Origin: Allotamlana fucoidanivorans
GTDB lineage: Bacteria; Bacteroidota; Bacteroidia; Flavobacteriales; Flavobacteriaceae
Assembly (NCBI RefSeq): GCF_006265225.1
Contig: NZ_VDCS01000005.1
Span: forward strand, 186,001 to 250,000
Direction: 5' to 3'
DNA: 64,000 bases
This document shows, piece by piece, positions 16,467 to 26,037 of this stretch (the stretch's first letter is position 1; each line of letters begins with the position of its first letter). The notes beneath the pieces are model-generated. The model was given only the letters and a program-made list of their open reading frames with translations. It was not told the origin of the DNA and did no database searches. A program made the translations under genes and the position numbers.

Positions 16467-18719
16467 TTAATTTCCTTTAAACTTTTTTGTCCGTTTTTTC
16501 CCTTTAAATAAACGTTGAAAAAAAGAATCGCGCTTTTCTGGTTCACAATTCAAATCGTTAACTACCTTCTCAGATGGCTTTGAAAAGCCAGCCCGTGTGA
16601 TGGCATTAAACTCAGCATCAGCATTCAATTTCTGATAGAATTTTGCAAAAATAGGCAAAGCCGAATTAGCACCTTGACCCATAGCCGTAGTTTTAAAACC
16701 TATACCATGATTATCATTTCCTACCCAAGTTACGGTAACCAGTTTAGGTGAAATCCCAACAAACCACCCATCTTTATTATCTTGGGTAGTTCCTGTTTTT
16801 CCTGCGATATCATTCTTTAAATTGTAAACGGTTCTTAATCTTGATGCCGTACCAAAATTTACAGTAGATTTCATCATTTCAAGCATCACCTCACAGGTAT
16901 ATTCACTAAAGGCTTGTTCTCCTACTTCAGGATTAAAAGTGGCGATAACATGCCCTTCTCTATCTTCAATCTTGGTAATTAAATAAGGCGTAACGGACCT
17001 TCCTTTGTTTGAAAAACTTGTATAAGCACCTGTAAGTTCTTTCAGATTAATTTCGGCTACACCTAAAGCTAAAGAAGGCTCTTCTGGTAATGTTTTTGTA
17101 ATTCCTAATTTTTTAGTTTGCTCAATCACATTGGTAATACCCGTTTTATTCAACACCTTTACTGCAATGGTATTTACCGAATGACTCAAAGCCTTTTCTA
17201 AATTGTAGTTAAGATGAGGGTCATCTTCCTTACCACCTGAGTTACTAGGTGTCCAGTCGTCATAATTAGAATACGTGACTTCTGCCAATGAAAAATAGGT
17301 GCAAGGATCCATACCTTGTTCTATGGCTGTGGCGTATACAAATGGTTTAAAAGTAGACCCTACCTGGCGCTCACTTTGAGTCACATGATCATATTGAAAA
17401 AATCGGTAATCAATACCACCAATGTATGTTCTCACAGCTCCGCTTGCAGGATCAACAGCGAGCATACCTGTATTTAAAAATTTCAGAAAATGTTTCAAAC
17501 TATCCTTTGCTGTAACCTGCATAATGGTGTCGCCCTCCCAACTAAACAGTTCTACATCATGCTTTACCGATAACGAGTCTTCAATTTGTGATTTACTTAA
17601 ACCCAGCTCCTTTAAAGTCTTGTATTTAGGTAAATTTTTATAGGCATTTTCAATAAGTTGTTTATCCTTTTTCCATGGAGCATATTTACCATAGGAGGCT
17701 TCATAATCTTTTTGTAATTGCGATAAATGCGATTTCATTGCATCTTCTGCAAGTTGCTGCATTTTGTAATTTAAAGTAGTATGCACAATCAAACCATCCT
17801 TATACAGGTCATATTTATCTCCGTTTGGCTTTTTTATGGAATCGAGTATTTGTGCTAATTCCTTTTTTACTTCCTCCCTAAAATAAGGTGCAACACCAAG
17901 ATCATGATTAAATGAACGATAATCTAAAACCAAATCTTTAAGCACCAAAGTGTCTTTAGCCTCGGGTTCTAAATAATGATACTTAACCATTTGATTCAAC
18001 ACAACATTTCGCCTATCCAAACAATTTTCGGGATACTTTCTTGGGTTATAGTAATTGTTAGCTTTAAGACTCCCTACCAAAGCAGCAGATTCATTAATGG
18101 TAAGCTCTGATGCTGGTTTATTGAAAAACTTTCGAGCTGCACTTTCTATACCATAAGTATTATCAGAAAACGGAACCGTGTTTAAATACATAGTTAAAAT
18201 TTCCGTTTTACTATAGATGGTTTCTAGTCGTGTAGCAATAATAGATTCCTTAAATTTATTAATGACTGTACTGAAAAAGATAAAATTCTTCCTTCCAAAT
18301 AGGTTTTTTGCCAATTGTAAGGTAATGGTACTTCCGCCACCAGCAGATCTATCTTGAAGTAAAATACTTTTTACAAAAACGCGCATTAAACTTACATTGT
18401 CAATACCATCGTGTTCATAAAATCTAATATCTTCAGTGGCCAACAAAGCGTCTATAAGATGCTTCGGAAAATCTTCAAACTTTAAAGGTTGTCTATCATA
18501 AATGTAATATTTACCAATAAGTTTACCATCCATATCAAGTACCTGCGTAGCCTCTTCTTGTTTAATACTACTCAACTCTTCAATAGTTGCAACTTTTCCA
18601 AAAAAACCTAAATATATACTAAAATACAGGCCAACAAAAAAAACAAAGACAGCGGCTAGTAGCACTAAAAACCTTTTTATCCATTTGTTTTTTAGAATTT
18701 TAAAGACCTTTTCTAGCAT
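16467..18719 (-). CDS. mrcA: Class A penicillin-binding protein 1A (transglycosylase/transpeptidase)
   Basis: This bifunctional enzyme polymerises and cross-links peptidoglycan. The 750-residue protein has a short cytoplasmic N-terminus and one membrane anchor (residues about 16-40). The GT51 domain shows TEDIRFYEHDGID with catalytic Glu96, GGGSTITLQLAKN at 127-139 and MYLNTVPFSDNTYGIESAA near 177. The transpeptidase has STFK at 455-458 (catalytic Ser455), SVN at 514-516 and KTGT at 641-644. The tail is basic and Lys-rich. It starts 10 bases after hflX ends, so the two form an operon. All catalytic residues are present. Confidence 0.95.
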   Translation of the reverse strand: MLEKVFKILKNKWIKRFLVLLAAVFVFFVGLYFSIYLGFFGKVATIEELSSIKQEEATQVLDMDGKLIGKYYIYDRQPLKFEDFPKHLIDALLATEDIRFYEHDGIDNVSLMRVFVKSILLQDRSAGGGSTITLQLAKNLFGRKNFIFFSTVINKFKESIIATRLETIYSKTEILTMYLNTVPFSDNTYGIESAARKFFNKPASELTINESAALVGSLKANNYYNPRKYPENCLDRRNVVLNQMVKYHYLEPEAKDTLVLKDLVLDYRSFNHDLGVAPYFREEVKKELAQILDSIKKPNGDKYDLYKDGLIVHTTLNYKMQQLAEDAMKSHLSQLQKDYEASYGKYAPWKKDKQLIENAYKNLPKYKTLKELGLSKSQIEDSLSVKHDVELFSWEGDTIMQVTAKDSLKHFLKFLNTGMLAVDPASGAVRTYIGGIDYRFFQYDHVTQSERQVGSTFKPFVYATAIEQGMDPCTYFSLAEVTYSNYDDWTPSNSGGKEDDPHLNYNLEKALSHSVNTIAVKVLNKTGITNVIEQTKKLGITKTLPEEPSLALGVAEINLKELTGAYTSFSNKGRSVTPYLITKIEDREGHVIATFNPEVGEQAFSEYTCEVMLEMMKSTVNFGTASRLRTVYNLKNDIAGKTGTTQDNKDGWFVGISPKLVTVTWVGNDNHGIGFKTTAMGQGANSALPIFAKFYQKLNADAEFNAITRAGFSKPSEKVVNDLNCEPEKRDSFFQRLFKGKKRTKKFKGN

Positions 18720-18729
18720 TATAATACTT

Positions 18730-19950
18730 TTATTGACTTTCTTCTTCTTCGTAATCTGGGTATAAGAAATGGTTATAAGGGAAACGCGTTATATGAATGT
18801 CTCTCACCTCATCATAAACACGCTTTTTAAAATCTTCAAGATTCTGTTTATTAAGAGCTGAAATGAATAAAGCATTATTTCCAACCTTACCCATCCAGGT
18901 TTTTTTCCACTCTTCAAGAGAGTAATACTTGTTTGTACGCTCTGTTTCCAAATCATTTTCCTCAATAGGTGGTTCCGCTTGATAGGCATCAATTTTGTTA
19001 AATACCATGATGGTAGGCTTGTCATTACTTTCAATTTCGCCTAAAATCTTATTCACAGACTCAATGTGTTCTTCAAAGTTTGGATGCGAAATATCAACCA
19101 CATGAAGCAATAAATCAGCTTCTCTTACTTCATCAAGTGTACTTTTAAAACTCTCTACCAACTGAGTGGGTAATTTTCTTATAAAACCTACGGTATCACT
19201 TAATAAAAATGGTAAATTTTGAATAACTACTTTTCTTACCGTAGTATCAAGTGTAGCAAATAATTTGTTTTCGGCAAACACCTCACTTTTACTAATGACA
19301 TTCATTAAGGTAGATTTTCCTACGTTGGTATACCCCACCAAAGCTACTCTTACCATTTTACCGCGATTGCCACGCTGTACAGCCATTTGCTTGTCAATGG
19401 TTTTAATTCTGTCTTTTAACAGGGCTATTTTATCACGTACAATACGTCTGTCAGTCTCTATTTCAGTTTCACCAGGTCCGCGCATACCAATTCCACCACG
19501 CTGGCGTTCAAGATGTGTCCACATTCCTCTTAACCTAGGGAGCAAATACTCATATTGGGCCAATTCAACCTGTGTTCGGGCATAACTAGTCTGGGCTCTT
19601 TGTGCAAAAATATCTAATATTAAATTGGTTCTATCTAAAACCTTACAGCCAAGTATTTTGCTGATGTTACGTTCTTGAGTAGCTGATAATTCATCATCAA
19701 AAATGGCCGTAGAAATGTCATGCTCTTCAACAAAGTTTTTTACGTCTTCCATTTTACCAGTCCCAATGAATGTTTTGGGATTTGGCATATCCATCTTTTG
19801 TGTAAATCGTTTTATGGCTCGTCCACCCGCTGTATAGGTTAAAAACTCCAGCTCATCCAAATATTCTTTCAACTTATCTTCGTCTTGATCTTTGGTAACT
19901 ATACCAACCAGAACCGCTTTTTCTAAACCTATCTCTTTCTTTTCTATCAT
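18730..19950 (-). CDS. hflX: GTPase HflX, ribosome-associated
   Basis: HflX binds 50S/70S ribosomes and helps split or rescue stalled ones under stress. The 406-residue protein has the N-terminal HflX domain ending in GGIGMRGPGETEIETDRRIV, a coiled linker, then the G domain. G1 is GYTNVGKST, G3 is DTVGFIRKLPTQLVESF, and NKID (VFNKIDAY) is G4. A possible -7 element (TAACTTTG, minus strand 19955-19962) lies only 4 bases from the ATG, which would make the mRNA leaderless. It precedes the PBP1A gene by 10 bases. Confidence 0.95.
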   Translation of the reverse strand: MIEKKEIGLEKAVLVGIVTKDQDEDKLKEYLDELEFLTYTAGGRAIKRFTQKMDMPNPKTFIGTGKMEDVKNFVEEHDISTAIFDDELSATQERNISKILGCKVLDRTNLILDIFAQRAQTSYARTQVELAQYEYLLPRLRGMWTHLERQRGGIGMRGPGETEIETDRRIVRDKIALLKDRIKTIDKQMAVQRGNRGKMVRVALVGYTNVGKSTLMNVISKSEVFAENKLFATLDTTVRKVVIQNLPFLLSDTVGFIRKLPTQLVESFKSTLDEVREADLLLHVVDISHPNFEEHIESVNKILGEIESNDKPTIMVFNKIDAYQAEPPIEENDLETERTNKYYSLEEWKKTWMGKVGNNALFISALNKQNLEDFKKRVYDEVRDIHITRFPYNHFLYPDYEEEESQ

Positions 19951-20026
19951 AACACAAAGTTACATAATTGTAAGCATTTAATATTTAAAAAAAACACCAC
20001 AAAACAGGGGTAATCACACCAAATAA

Positions 20027-20058
20027 TTGGTGGTTTCTTAATTTAAACTCTATTTTTG
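20027..20058 (+). promoter_or_regulatory. Candidate promoter of the first nuclease gene
   Basis: TTG (20027-20029), 21 bases, then TATTTTTG (20051-20058) fit the consensus exactly. A small dyad ACCAA-N4-TTGGT (20018-20031) overlaps the -33 element and could be an operator. Transcription would start at or just after 20063. Confidence 0.5.
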
Positions 20059-20062
20059 ATTT

Positions 20063-21034
20063 ATGACAAATCCTTTTTATGAGAATATTATGGTACGCCA
20101 TGATATGCAAACTCTGGCCTTTTATAATGTTGAAAATCTATTTGACTTAAAAAGTAATAAGTACACTAATGACCGTGAATTTATTTCAAGTTCGGTTAAA
20201 AACTGGACCCCAAAGCGCTATGAAAACAAACTGAGAAAGTTAGGGTTTTGCATGGCAAATATTGGTCGAAGAGAAACAGGTAAACACCCTGCCTTAATTG
20301 GTTTGGCTGAAGTAGAAAATAAAACGGTTTTAAACGATTTATTAGAGTCCAAGCACCTTAACAAGTTTAACTATAACTATGTGCATTATGATTCTATGGA
20401 TGAACGCGGTATTGATGTAGCCCTTTTGTATGATGAAGACGTATTTCAGGTTACACATTCTGAGATATTTACTATTTCGCTTCTTGATAAAGATGGTGAC
20501 CCCGATTATACCAGAGATATTTTGTTGGTATCAGGCGTACTAGAAAACACCCCTATACATGTTATTGTTAATCATTGGTCTTCCAGACGAGAAGGCGCTC
20601 AAGAAACCGAGGTTAAACGTATGGCTTCGTCTTATAAAGTTCAGGAAATTATTTCTCGTTTAAAATTAGAACATGAACAACTTAACATCATTGTAATGGG
20701 TGATTTTAATGATGACCCGCATAATACCAGCATAAAACAAATGGTAGACCATAGTGCTTTATACAATCCGTTTGAAACCCTGAGGTCGTTCAACCGCGGC
20801 ACTGTAAAACATAAACGGCAATGGTTTTTGTTTGATCAAATTATGCTATCCTCTAATTTTTTAAAACATTCAATAGATCAATTTGAATTTTTTAAAGCCA
20901 ATATTTTTGATGAAGACTTCCTAAAACTTTTTAAAGGCCCATTTAAAGGAGCTCCTTTTAGAACCTATGTTGGACAAAAGTATAAGGGTGGCTATAGTGA
21001 CCACTTCCCTGTTTACCTTATTTTAAAAAAATAG
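20063..21034 (+). CDS. Endonuclease/exonuclease/phosphatase family protein without signal peptide
   Basis: The 323-residue protein has the DNase I-like (EEP) fold with its catalytic set: AFYNVENLFD, GLAEVENK (metal-binding Glu), RGIDVALLYD, VNHWSSRR, VMGDFNDDP and YSDHFPVYL with the catalytic Asp-His. No signal peptide is seen, so it should be cytoplasmic. The annotated ATG is 4 bases after a consensus promoter -7 box, so ATGs at 20090 or 20105 (the latter giving MQTLAFYNVENLFD) may be the true start. It is paralogous to the secreted nuclease at 26038, with the same motifs in the same order. Whether the substrate is DNA, RNA or a phosphoester is not visible from sequence. Confidence 0.88.
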   Translation: MTNPFYENIMVRHDMQTLAFYNVENLFDLKSNKYTNDREFISSSVKNWTPKRYENKLRKLGFCMANIGRRETGKHPALIGLAEVENKTVLNDLLESKHLNKFNYNYVHYDSMDERGIDVALLYDEDVFQVTHSEIFTISLLDKDGDPDYTRDILLVSGVLENTPIHVIVNHWSSRREGAQETEVKRMASSYKVQEIISRLKLEHEQLNIIVMGDFNDDPHNTSIKQMVDHSALYNPFETLRSFNRGTVKHKRQWFLFDQIMLSSNFLKHSIDQFEFFKANIFDEDFLKLFKGPFKGAPFRTYVGQKYKGGYSDHFPVYLILKK

Positions 21035-21076
21035 ACAACGACAATATACTTAACGCGACATAATTTTTTTGCCATG

Positions 21077-21101
21077 TTTCAGGTTGAACGGAGTCGAGCC
21101 C
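21077..21101 (+). repeat. Degenerate 25-bp intergenic repeat, copy 2
   Basis: The segment begins TTTCAGGTTGAACGG and ends GTCGAGCCC, and matches the inverse of 2580-2604 at 18 of 25 positions. It lies in a 190-base gap that otherwise shows nothing. Confidence 0.4.
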
Positions 21102-21226
21102 TCATTGAAAATCACGAATTTTAATACTTATCTACTTGCTTGTAAGGTGTTTTCAAAAAAGCATATATTCTTTTCATTCAATACAGCTTGTGCCATGAAT
21201 ACTGGATGCTCATATCATGCTAATTA

Positions 21227-21604
21227 TTAAAAGGCTTGGTACAATATATAGGATAAGGCGAGTAGACTAAAGGGTACAAACCATATTAACCAAATACTAT
21301 AATTTAACCTTTTGTTTTTAAGTATGTTTGCATTTCTAACCTTTCGTTTTCTACCACCGTATTGCATCCAATTCTTAAAATAAATAAAAACTACAGCAAT
21401 TACGTATAACGTCCAGGCCTTACTTGAAGACATAGTCTCTACATGCATTTGCTTGAAAAATTTTGAAAAAAATACGCCTAAAAGCAAAAGCAACGCACAT
21501 TGTAAAAACGTTAAATAACATGTTGCTATGGCATCTGCTTTTCTTACTTTCTTGTTTTTATAATACTGAAAAACATGAAAGAATAACATATCAAAAGTTG
21601 TCAT
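21227..21604 (-). CDS. Small membrane protein of unknown function
   Basis: I do not recognise the family. The 125-residue product has three hydrophobic segments (about residues 30-47, 65-80 and 102-121). Basic stretches lie between them (YYKNKKVRKADA near 15-26 and GRKRKVRNANILKNKR near 84-99), fitting an inner-membrane protein. It follows the DUF5689 gene by 58 bases on the same strand, so it may be the last gene of the TonB receptor unit. No catalytic motif is visible. Confidence 0.65.
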   Translation of the reverse strand: MTTFDMLFFHVFQYYKNKKVRKADAIATCYLTFLQCALLLLLGVFFSKFFKQMHVETMSSSKAWTLYVIAVVFIYFKNWMQYGGRKRKVRNANILKNKRLNYSIWLIWFVPFSLLALSYILYQAF

Positions 21605-21662
21605 TTGGCTAAAATAATAACTCCAACGGATTTATTACAGAATTGCCTCAGAATAATATATT

Positions 21663-23108
21663 CTACTCTATAAAATCAATACTAATCTCATCAAGCTCAT
21701 AAACCCCATCAAAAGATGCTTGCCCACCACCTGTAAATTTAAATGCAATGTAAACGGTTCCTGTCTCACAGGATAAATCAACAATACCAGAATCAAACCA
21801 AGGCGCAAAAGAATCAGTATCCTTCACAACATAAGCAGCAGAAAACACTCCCCAGGTTGCGTTTGTGATGGTTGCTTCGGCACCATCCCAATCTGATGAA
21901 TACAATACTTCCATAAAACTACTATCTGCCAAACTATTTGACGTTTTAAAACGTAGTGTTTCGCCTTCCTGATTATCAAGATGTATGGGCGGAGTAATGA
22001 GCCAGCCTATGTTGCTTACATCTCCTGAGCTTGCCGATTGAAATCGTGCTGAACGCCCCAATGACGCATTTGAAGATGTTGACGAATAGCCTTCCCAAGC
22101 TTGTGAGCCCGCTTCCATGTAATTAGTCCAACCCTCAATAACTATGGGTTTGTTATTTTTTTGAGATTCAAAATCTTCATATAACAGATTCCCTGTACCT
22201 ACCAATTCTCCTAGTTCACATGGCCACTCTATAGGATCGCAGCGCGATGGATCATCAAACACCACATCTTCAGATGTATTAATAATTAAAACGTTGAAAT
22301 TATCTCTAAAATCTCTACTAAAAATTCCTGTAATAGCCCCATTTCCTTGAGGCACCGTTAGGGCTTTAAAATCAGAAAACGTACTTGTTTGCATTATTAT
22401 TGATGTTCCTGAATCGCAAGATTCTAACAGGCGTAAACCATCAAATTCGTCAAATGATTCACTTGCAAAAGTAGCTCCTAACTCAAATCGGTTTAACTGC
22501 ATCTTATGTAACTGAATGAGTGTGTTTTCATCCCACTCAGTTAAATCTTCAATAGCAGACACTTTAGGCACTATGTTCACTATATGGTTTGTTCTCAATA
22601 TAATATGTTTAAATTCGGCCGCTTGAATCTGTCCTACATTTATACCATCGCCTTTTCCTATAGTAAGCACACCATTTGATTCTCCAATAGTTAGTCCGTT
22701 TAATTTAACATATACTTTTTGACCAAACTGATAAATATCTGACAAACTACTGGCATTAATATCTATTTTAAAGCCCATTCTTGGATCGGAATCTGATGTG
22801 CTGCCGTCTACTTTATTTTGAATAATTAACTCTTCAAAAAAGTTACCTGATTTATCTGAAGACACTACGTAACCTTCAATATATAAATCGGTTTCGGCAT
22901 CAAGTACAACAGTAGTTTTGCCATCATTAATGGCTTGATTATATAAAGACTTAAGCGTTTTGAAGGTAGTTACCTTGTCTTTTGGGATATCTGGTTCTGT
23001 GATGGAAACGTCGGGTAATTCATAGTCTTCAGTCTTAACACAGGACACCAACATTATAAAAATGAGGATGGCTACCTTTTGAAATGTAAATGTTTTCATA
23101 AGCATCAT
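21663..23108 (-). CDS. DUF5689 lipoprotein with C-terminal choice-of-anchor J domain
   Basis: The 481-residue protein has a lipoprotein signal (FQKVAILIFIMLVSC, Cys23). A DUF5689 region at about residues 47-290 contains TTFKTLKSLYNQA, the OB-like block DLYIEGYVVSSDKSGNFFEE and GIFSRDFRDNFNVLIIN. A beta-sandwich at about 305-481 begins LLYEDFESQKNNKPI and has GWLITPPIHL, as in choice-of-anchor J domains. It starts 4 bases after the TonB receptor gene, so the pair should be a receptor and its surface lipoprotein partner, in the way SusD goes with SusC. Start choice is uncertain between 23108, 23105 and 23099. The ligand is not shown; nuclease neighbours suggest nucleic acid. Confidence 0.85.
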   Translation of the reverse strand: MMLMKTFTFQKVAILIFIMLVSCVKTEDYELPDVSITEPDIPKDKVTTFKTLKSLYNQAINDGKTTVVLDAETDLYIEGYVVSSDKSGNFFEELIIQNKVDGSTSDSDPRMGFKIDINASSLSDIYQFGQKVYVKLNGLTIGESNGVLTIGKGDGINVGQIQAAEFKHIILRTNHIVNIVPKVSAIEDLTEWDENTLIQLHKMQLNRFELGATFASESFDEFDGLRLLESCDSGTSIIMQTSTFSDFKALTVPQGNGAITGIFSRDFRDNFNVLIINTSEDVVFDDPSRCDPIEWPCELGELVGTGNLLYEDFESQKNNKPIVIEGWTNYMEAGSQAWEGYSSTSSNASLGRSARFQSASSGDVSNIGWLITPPIHLDNQEGETLRFKTSNSLADSSFMEVLYSSDWDGAEATITNATWGVFSAAYVVKDTDSFAPWFDSGIVDLSCETGTVYIAFKFTGGGQASFDGVYELDEISIDFIE

Positions 23109-23112
23109 AGTT

Positions 23113-25914
23113 TTAAAACCTAAGATTAAGATTCAAGAAATAGGTAGTTCCTCTACCGTACCAATATTTGGGTCCAAAAACCGGCGTTGTTAAAGCTTTA
23201 TCGTCTCTTAATTCTCTATAGTTTGCCGTTCTACCTTGTTCAAAACCTCCTGTTTTGTATACTTCATCAAGTACATTATTTATACTTGCAAATAAGCCCA
23301 AATAATACTTTCCTATTTTCCATGATTTCCCTCCAACAAGATTCACTACCATATAATCATCAAACCGTTCTTGTTGTAACAATTGTTTTGCCAGATCTTC
23401 ATCATAATCATTAAACACATTGCCATCAAAATCAGTATTAAAATTTGATGACCGCTTCAAAGGGCTTACATCTAAATACGTATTTGTGAAAAAATTGACA
23501 GTAGCCCCAAACCACCAATACTCAGGATCCCGATACTCAAAACCCAAAGCATAAGCATTTTGCGGACCATTTGACAAACGATAATTTTTCAACTTAGTTT
23601 CTCGAAAATCTTTGATTCCATTTACAAAGCCAGCGGCTTCAGCGTCATCACTAGGTTCTGTTGTTAAATATAATTTAGGGTTATTATTATAAGTAAACTG
23701 ACCTAGGGCTGCAACGCCTTTAAGTTTTATGGTTGTGGTAACTTGTGCCTCTACTCCTAATTCGGCTCCAAAATACTTTTTATCAATACCCTGTAAAATT
23801 TCTTGAACAAAAATAGCATTGTCACCTCCCACGCCATCAGCGAAATAAAATGCAATATCATTGGCATTGGTAATTTTTGTGAAATACCCTGTTAATTTAG
23901 CTTTAACAAAAGGCGATCTGAAAATATAACTTCCATCAACAGAAGAAATATTTTCAGTGGTAATATTTGGTACTATATTATGGTTTTCTCGAGCATTTGA
24001 ATAGGTGTTTTGAATAGTTGGCGCGCGATTTATATATCCTAAATTAACATTGAATACATGCTTGCCAGTCCATTTATAAGTTAGCCCTGCCTTGCCTCCA
24101 AAACCTGTGAACGCCAGTTTTTTACCTCGACCAAACGAATTATTAGGAAAACCCCCATTTTGATACAGCCCTTCCCTTTGATAGTGTGTACGGTTTATAC
24201 TTCCTGAAAGATAGAAATCTACATTACTATAGGTAAATAAGCCTTGTGCATAGCCATCAAAACTATTGGCTGTAATATTATAGTGGTATTTAAATTTGTC
24301 ACCAACCATTACCAATCGGTTAGGGTTACGCAAATCGTTTTGAGCTTCATCAATAGTATTGGCAAAAGTATCAATATCTAGATAGGTTGAAGCACCAAGT
24401 AAATCTAATACATGGGCATAATTTTTAGACAGTAATGATTTGTAATTAACTCCAGCATTTACTCTGATATTTGCATTAATATCTTTATTGAAAATGGAAT
24501 TAACAGTTAGTTGCGTATCATCAACTCTATCTTCATAAAGCCCATATATGGCGTTCCCTCCTTGTTGTGCATTATTAATATTGGCATTATACATTGTATC
24601 CCAATTAATCTGACCATTTGCTTGAAATAGCTTGAGTGCCAAATAAGCATATTCTAAATTATCAGGATAATTTCTTTCAAAATAGCTTGGTAGTTTTTGA
24701 TAGTAGGCTGGACTTGGATTTGAGCCACCCCCCTGTGGAATCCCATCAACTAAATCGGTTCCATTATAATCAAGTCGGCTATTACCTAAACTTCCAAATT
24801 GATAAGCCACATTAGTATTTAAAGATGTTTTACTATTTAAATTCCAATTATGGTTAAGTATAAACACAGGCTCATTTACCTCTTTAATTCTAGAATTACG
24901 CTTTTCACCATTTTGCAAACCCCAATATTCGTTGTATTTAATATCTTTTATATTATACACCTCCTGAGTATTTGGGGAAGACTTTCCTCGTTTATTTGGT
25001 GTATAAATAGCTGTTATATTCAAACTATGCTGATCACTTAACTTCTTTTCAACCGATGTAAAAAACGAGTTTGAGCTGTATGAGGTAGCGTCTTGATATC
25101 CTTCATTGCCCCAGCGTCTGCCCAAGGAAATGGTATACGCCCAGTTATTTTTTAGTAATCCTGAAGCGTACGTTGCCATAATTCGATTTGTATAACTTCT
25201 ATTGGAAGACGAATAGGTTATGCCCCCTCCCGATTTTACCTGAGACGCCCTAACATTAATATTTGTGGTGCCTAAAACGCCGCCAAAATTGTAATTTGAT
25301 GGTGCTAACCCTAAGGTTAATTCTTGGTTGCGCAATACATCATTAATCCCACCCCAATTACTCCACTGCGGTCGTCCATTATAACCTTTATTCATTTCAA
25401 TGCCGTTAATTAAAACCGAAGCATTTCTGGAGTCTAAACCTCTCATCCTAAAAAATGATGCGCTAAATTCAAACGCTGCTGTTCTCTGAAAAACATCCAA
25501 AGATGATGCCAGTAACCCAGCCATATTATCTGCACCACTAGTATCATCATTCAATTCATCATCAGATAGGGTTATAACAAACAAATCATCAGTACTTGAC
25601 CTATCTGGATCTAATATCATATCAAAAATGGTGACCAATTCTCCCTCATTTACCACAATAGGATAGCGTTTTGTTACATAGCCAAGTTTTGATAGTTTAA
25701 TTACTTGTTCTCCTAAGGGTACATGCATATCAAAAACGAACAGACCTTGTTCATTTGTTGTAACGCTCAAGTTGGTACCTTCCAATTCAACAACCACAGT
25801 TGTGATAGGTTTTGAAGACACCGCATTTAAAACACTCCCTTTTATAAGCGTTTGTTGCGCCGCAACCTTAACACAACTTAGGGTAACAAATAAAAGGACT
25901 AAGGCTTTCTTCAT
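23113..25914 (-). CDS. TonB-dependent outer-membrane receptor with carboxypeptidase-like N-terminal domain
   Basis: The 933-residue protein has a signal peptide (MKKALVLLFVTLSCVKVAAQ) and a carboxypeptidase-regulatory-like domain at about residues 22-105 (LIKGSVLNAVSSKPITTVVV onward). A plug follows from about 130 (RMRGLDSRNASVLINGIEMN). The long barrel ends YFLNLNLRF, the aromatic end recognised by the outer-membrane insertion machinery. It imports a substrate too large for porins, powered by TonB. It is followed after 4 bases by the DUF5689 lipoprotein gene and is divergent from a secreted nuclease. I see no frameshift or stop. The substrate is inferred from context only. Confidence 0.92.
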   Translation of the reverse strand: MKKALVLLFVTLSCVKVAAQQTLIKGSVLNAVSSKPITTVVVELEGTNLSVTTNEQGLFVFDMHVPLGEQVIKLSKLGYVTKRYPIVVNEGELVTIFDMILDPDRSSTDDLFVITLSDDELNDDTSGADNMAGLLASSLDVFQRTAAFEFSASFFRMRGLDSRNASVLINGIEMNKGYNGRPQWSNWGGINDVLRNQELTLGLAPSNYNFGGVLGTTNINVRASQVKSGGGITYSSSNRSYTNRIMATYASGLLKNNWAYTISLGRRWGNEGYQDATSYSSNSFFTSVEKKLSDQHSLNITAIYTPNKRGKSSPNTQEVYNIKDIKYNEYWGLQNGEKRNSRIKEVNEPVFILNHNWNLNSKTSLNTNVAYQFGSLGNSRLDYNGTDLVDGIPQGGGSNPSPAYYQKLPSYFERNYPDNLEYAYLALKLFQANGQINWDTMYNANINNAQQGGNAIYGLYEDRVDDTQLTVNSIFNKDINANIRVNAGVNYKSLLSKNYAHVLDLLGASTYLDIDTFANTIDEAQNDLRNPNRLVMVGDKFKYHYNITANSFDGYAQGLFTYSNVDFYLSGSINRTHYQREGLYQNGGFPNNSFGRGKKLAFTGFGGKAGLTYKWTGKHVFNVNLGYINRAPTIQNTYSNARENHNIVPNITTENISSVDGSYIFRSPFVKAKLTGYFTKITNANDIAFYFADGVGGDNAIFVQEILQGIDKKYFGAELGVEAQVTTTIKLKGVAALGQFTYNNNPKLYLTTEPSDDAEAAGFVNGIKDFRETKLKNYRLSNGPQNAYALGFEYRDPEYWWFGATVNFFTNTYLDVSPLKRSSNFNTDFDGNVFNDYDEDLAKQLLQQERFDDYMVVNLVGGKSWKIGKYYLGLFASINNVLDEVYKTGGFEQGRTANYRELRDDKALTTPVFGPKYWYGRGTTYFLNLNLRF

Positions 25915-25959
25915 ATTGAGATTTAGATAGCTACAATATAAAAAGTAAGTTATTAATTA

Positions 25960-25967
25960 CAAAATTA
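25960..25967 (-). promoter_or_regulatory. Candidate -7 element of the TonB receptor gene
   Basis: On the minus strand TAATTTTG matches TAnnTTTG; no clear -33 TTG is present. The predicted leader is about 40 bases. Confidence 0.35.
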
Positions 25968-25988
25968 AATTTATTTAAAATAATATAC

Positions 25989-25996
25989 TACATTTG
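25989..25996 (+). promoter_or_regulatory. Candidate -7 element of the secreted nuclease gene
   Basis: TACATTTG matches TAnnTTTG. It lies only 21 bases from the divergent -7 element of the receptor gene, so the two promoters overlap; the -33 is weak. Confidence 0.35.
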
Positions 25997-26037
25997 ATAG
26001 CGTATTGTAGGACAAAAACACCCTATTGTTTCTATTT

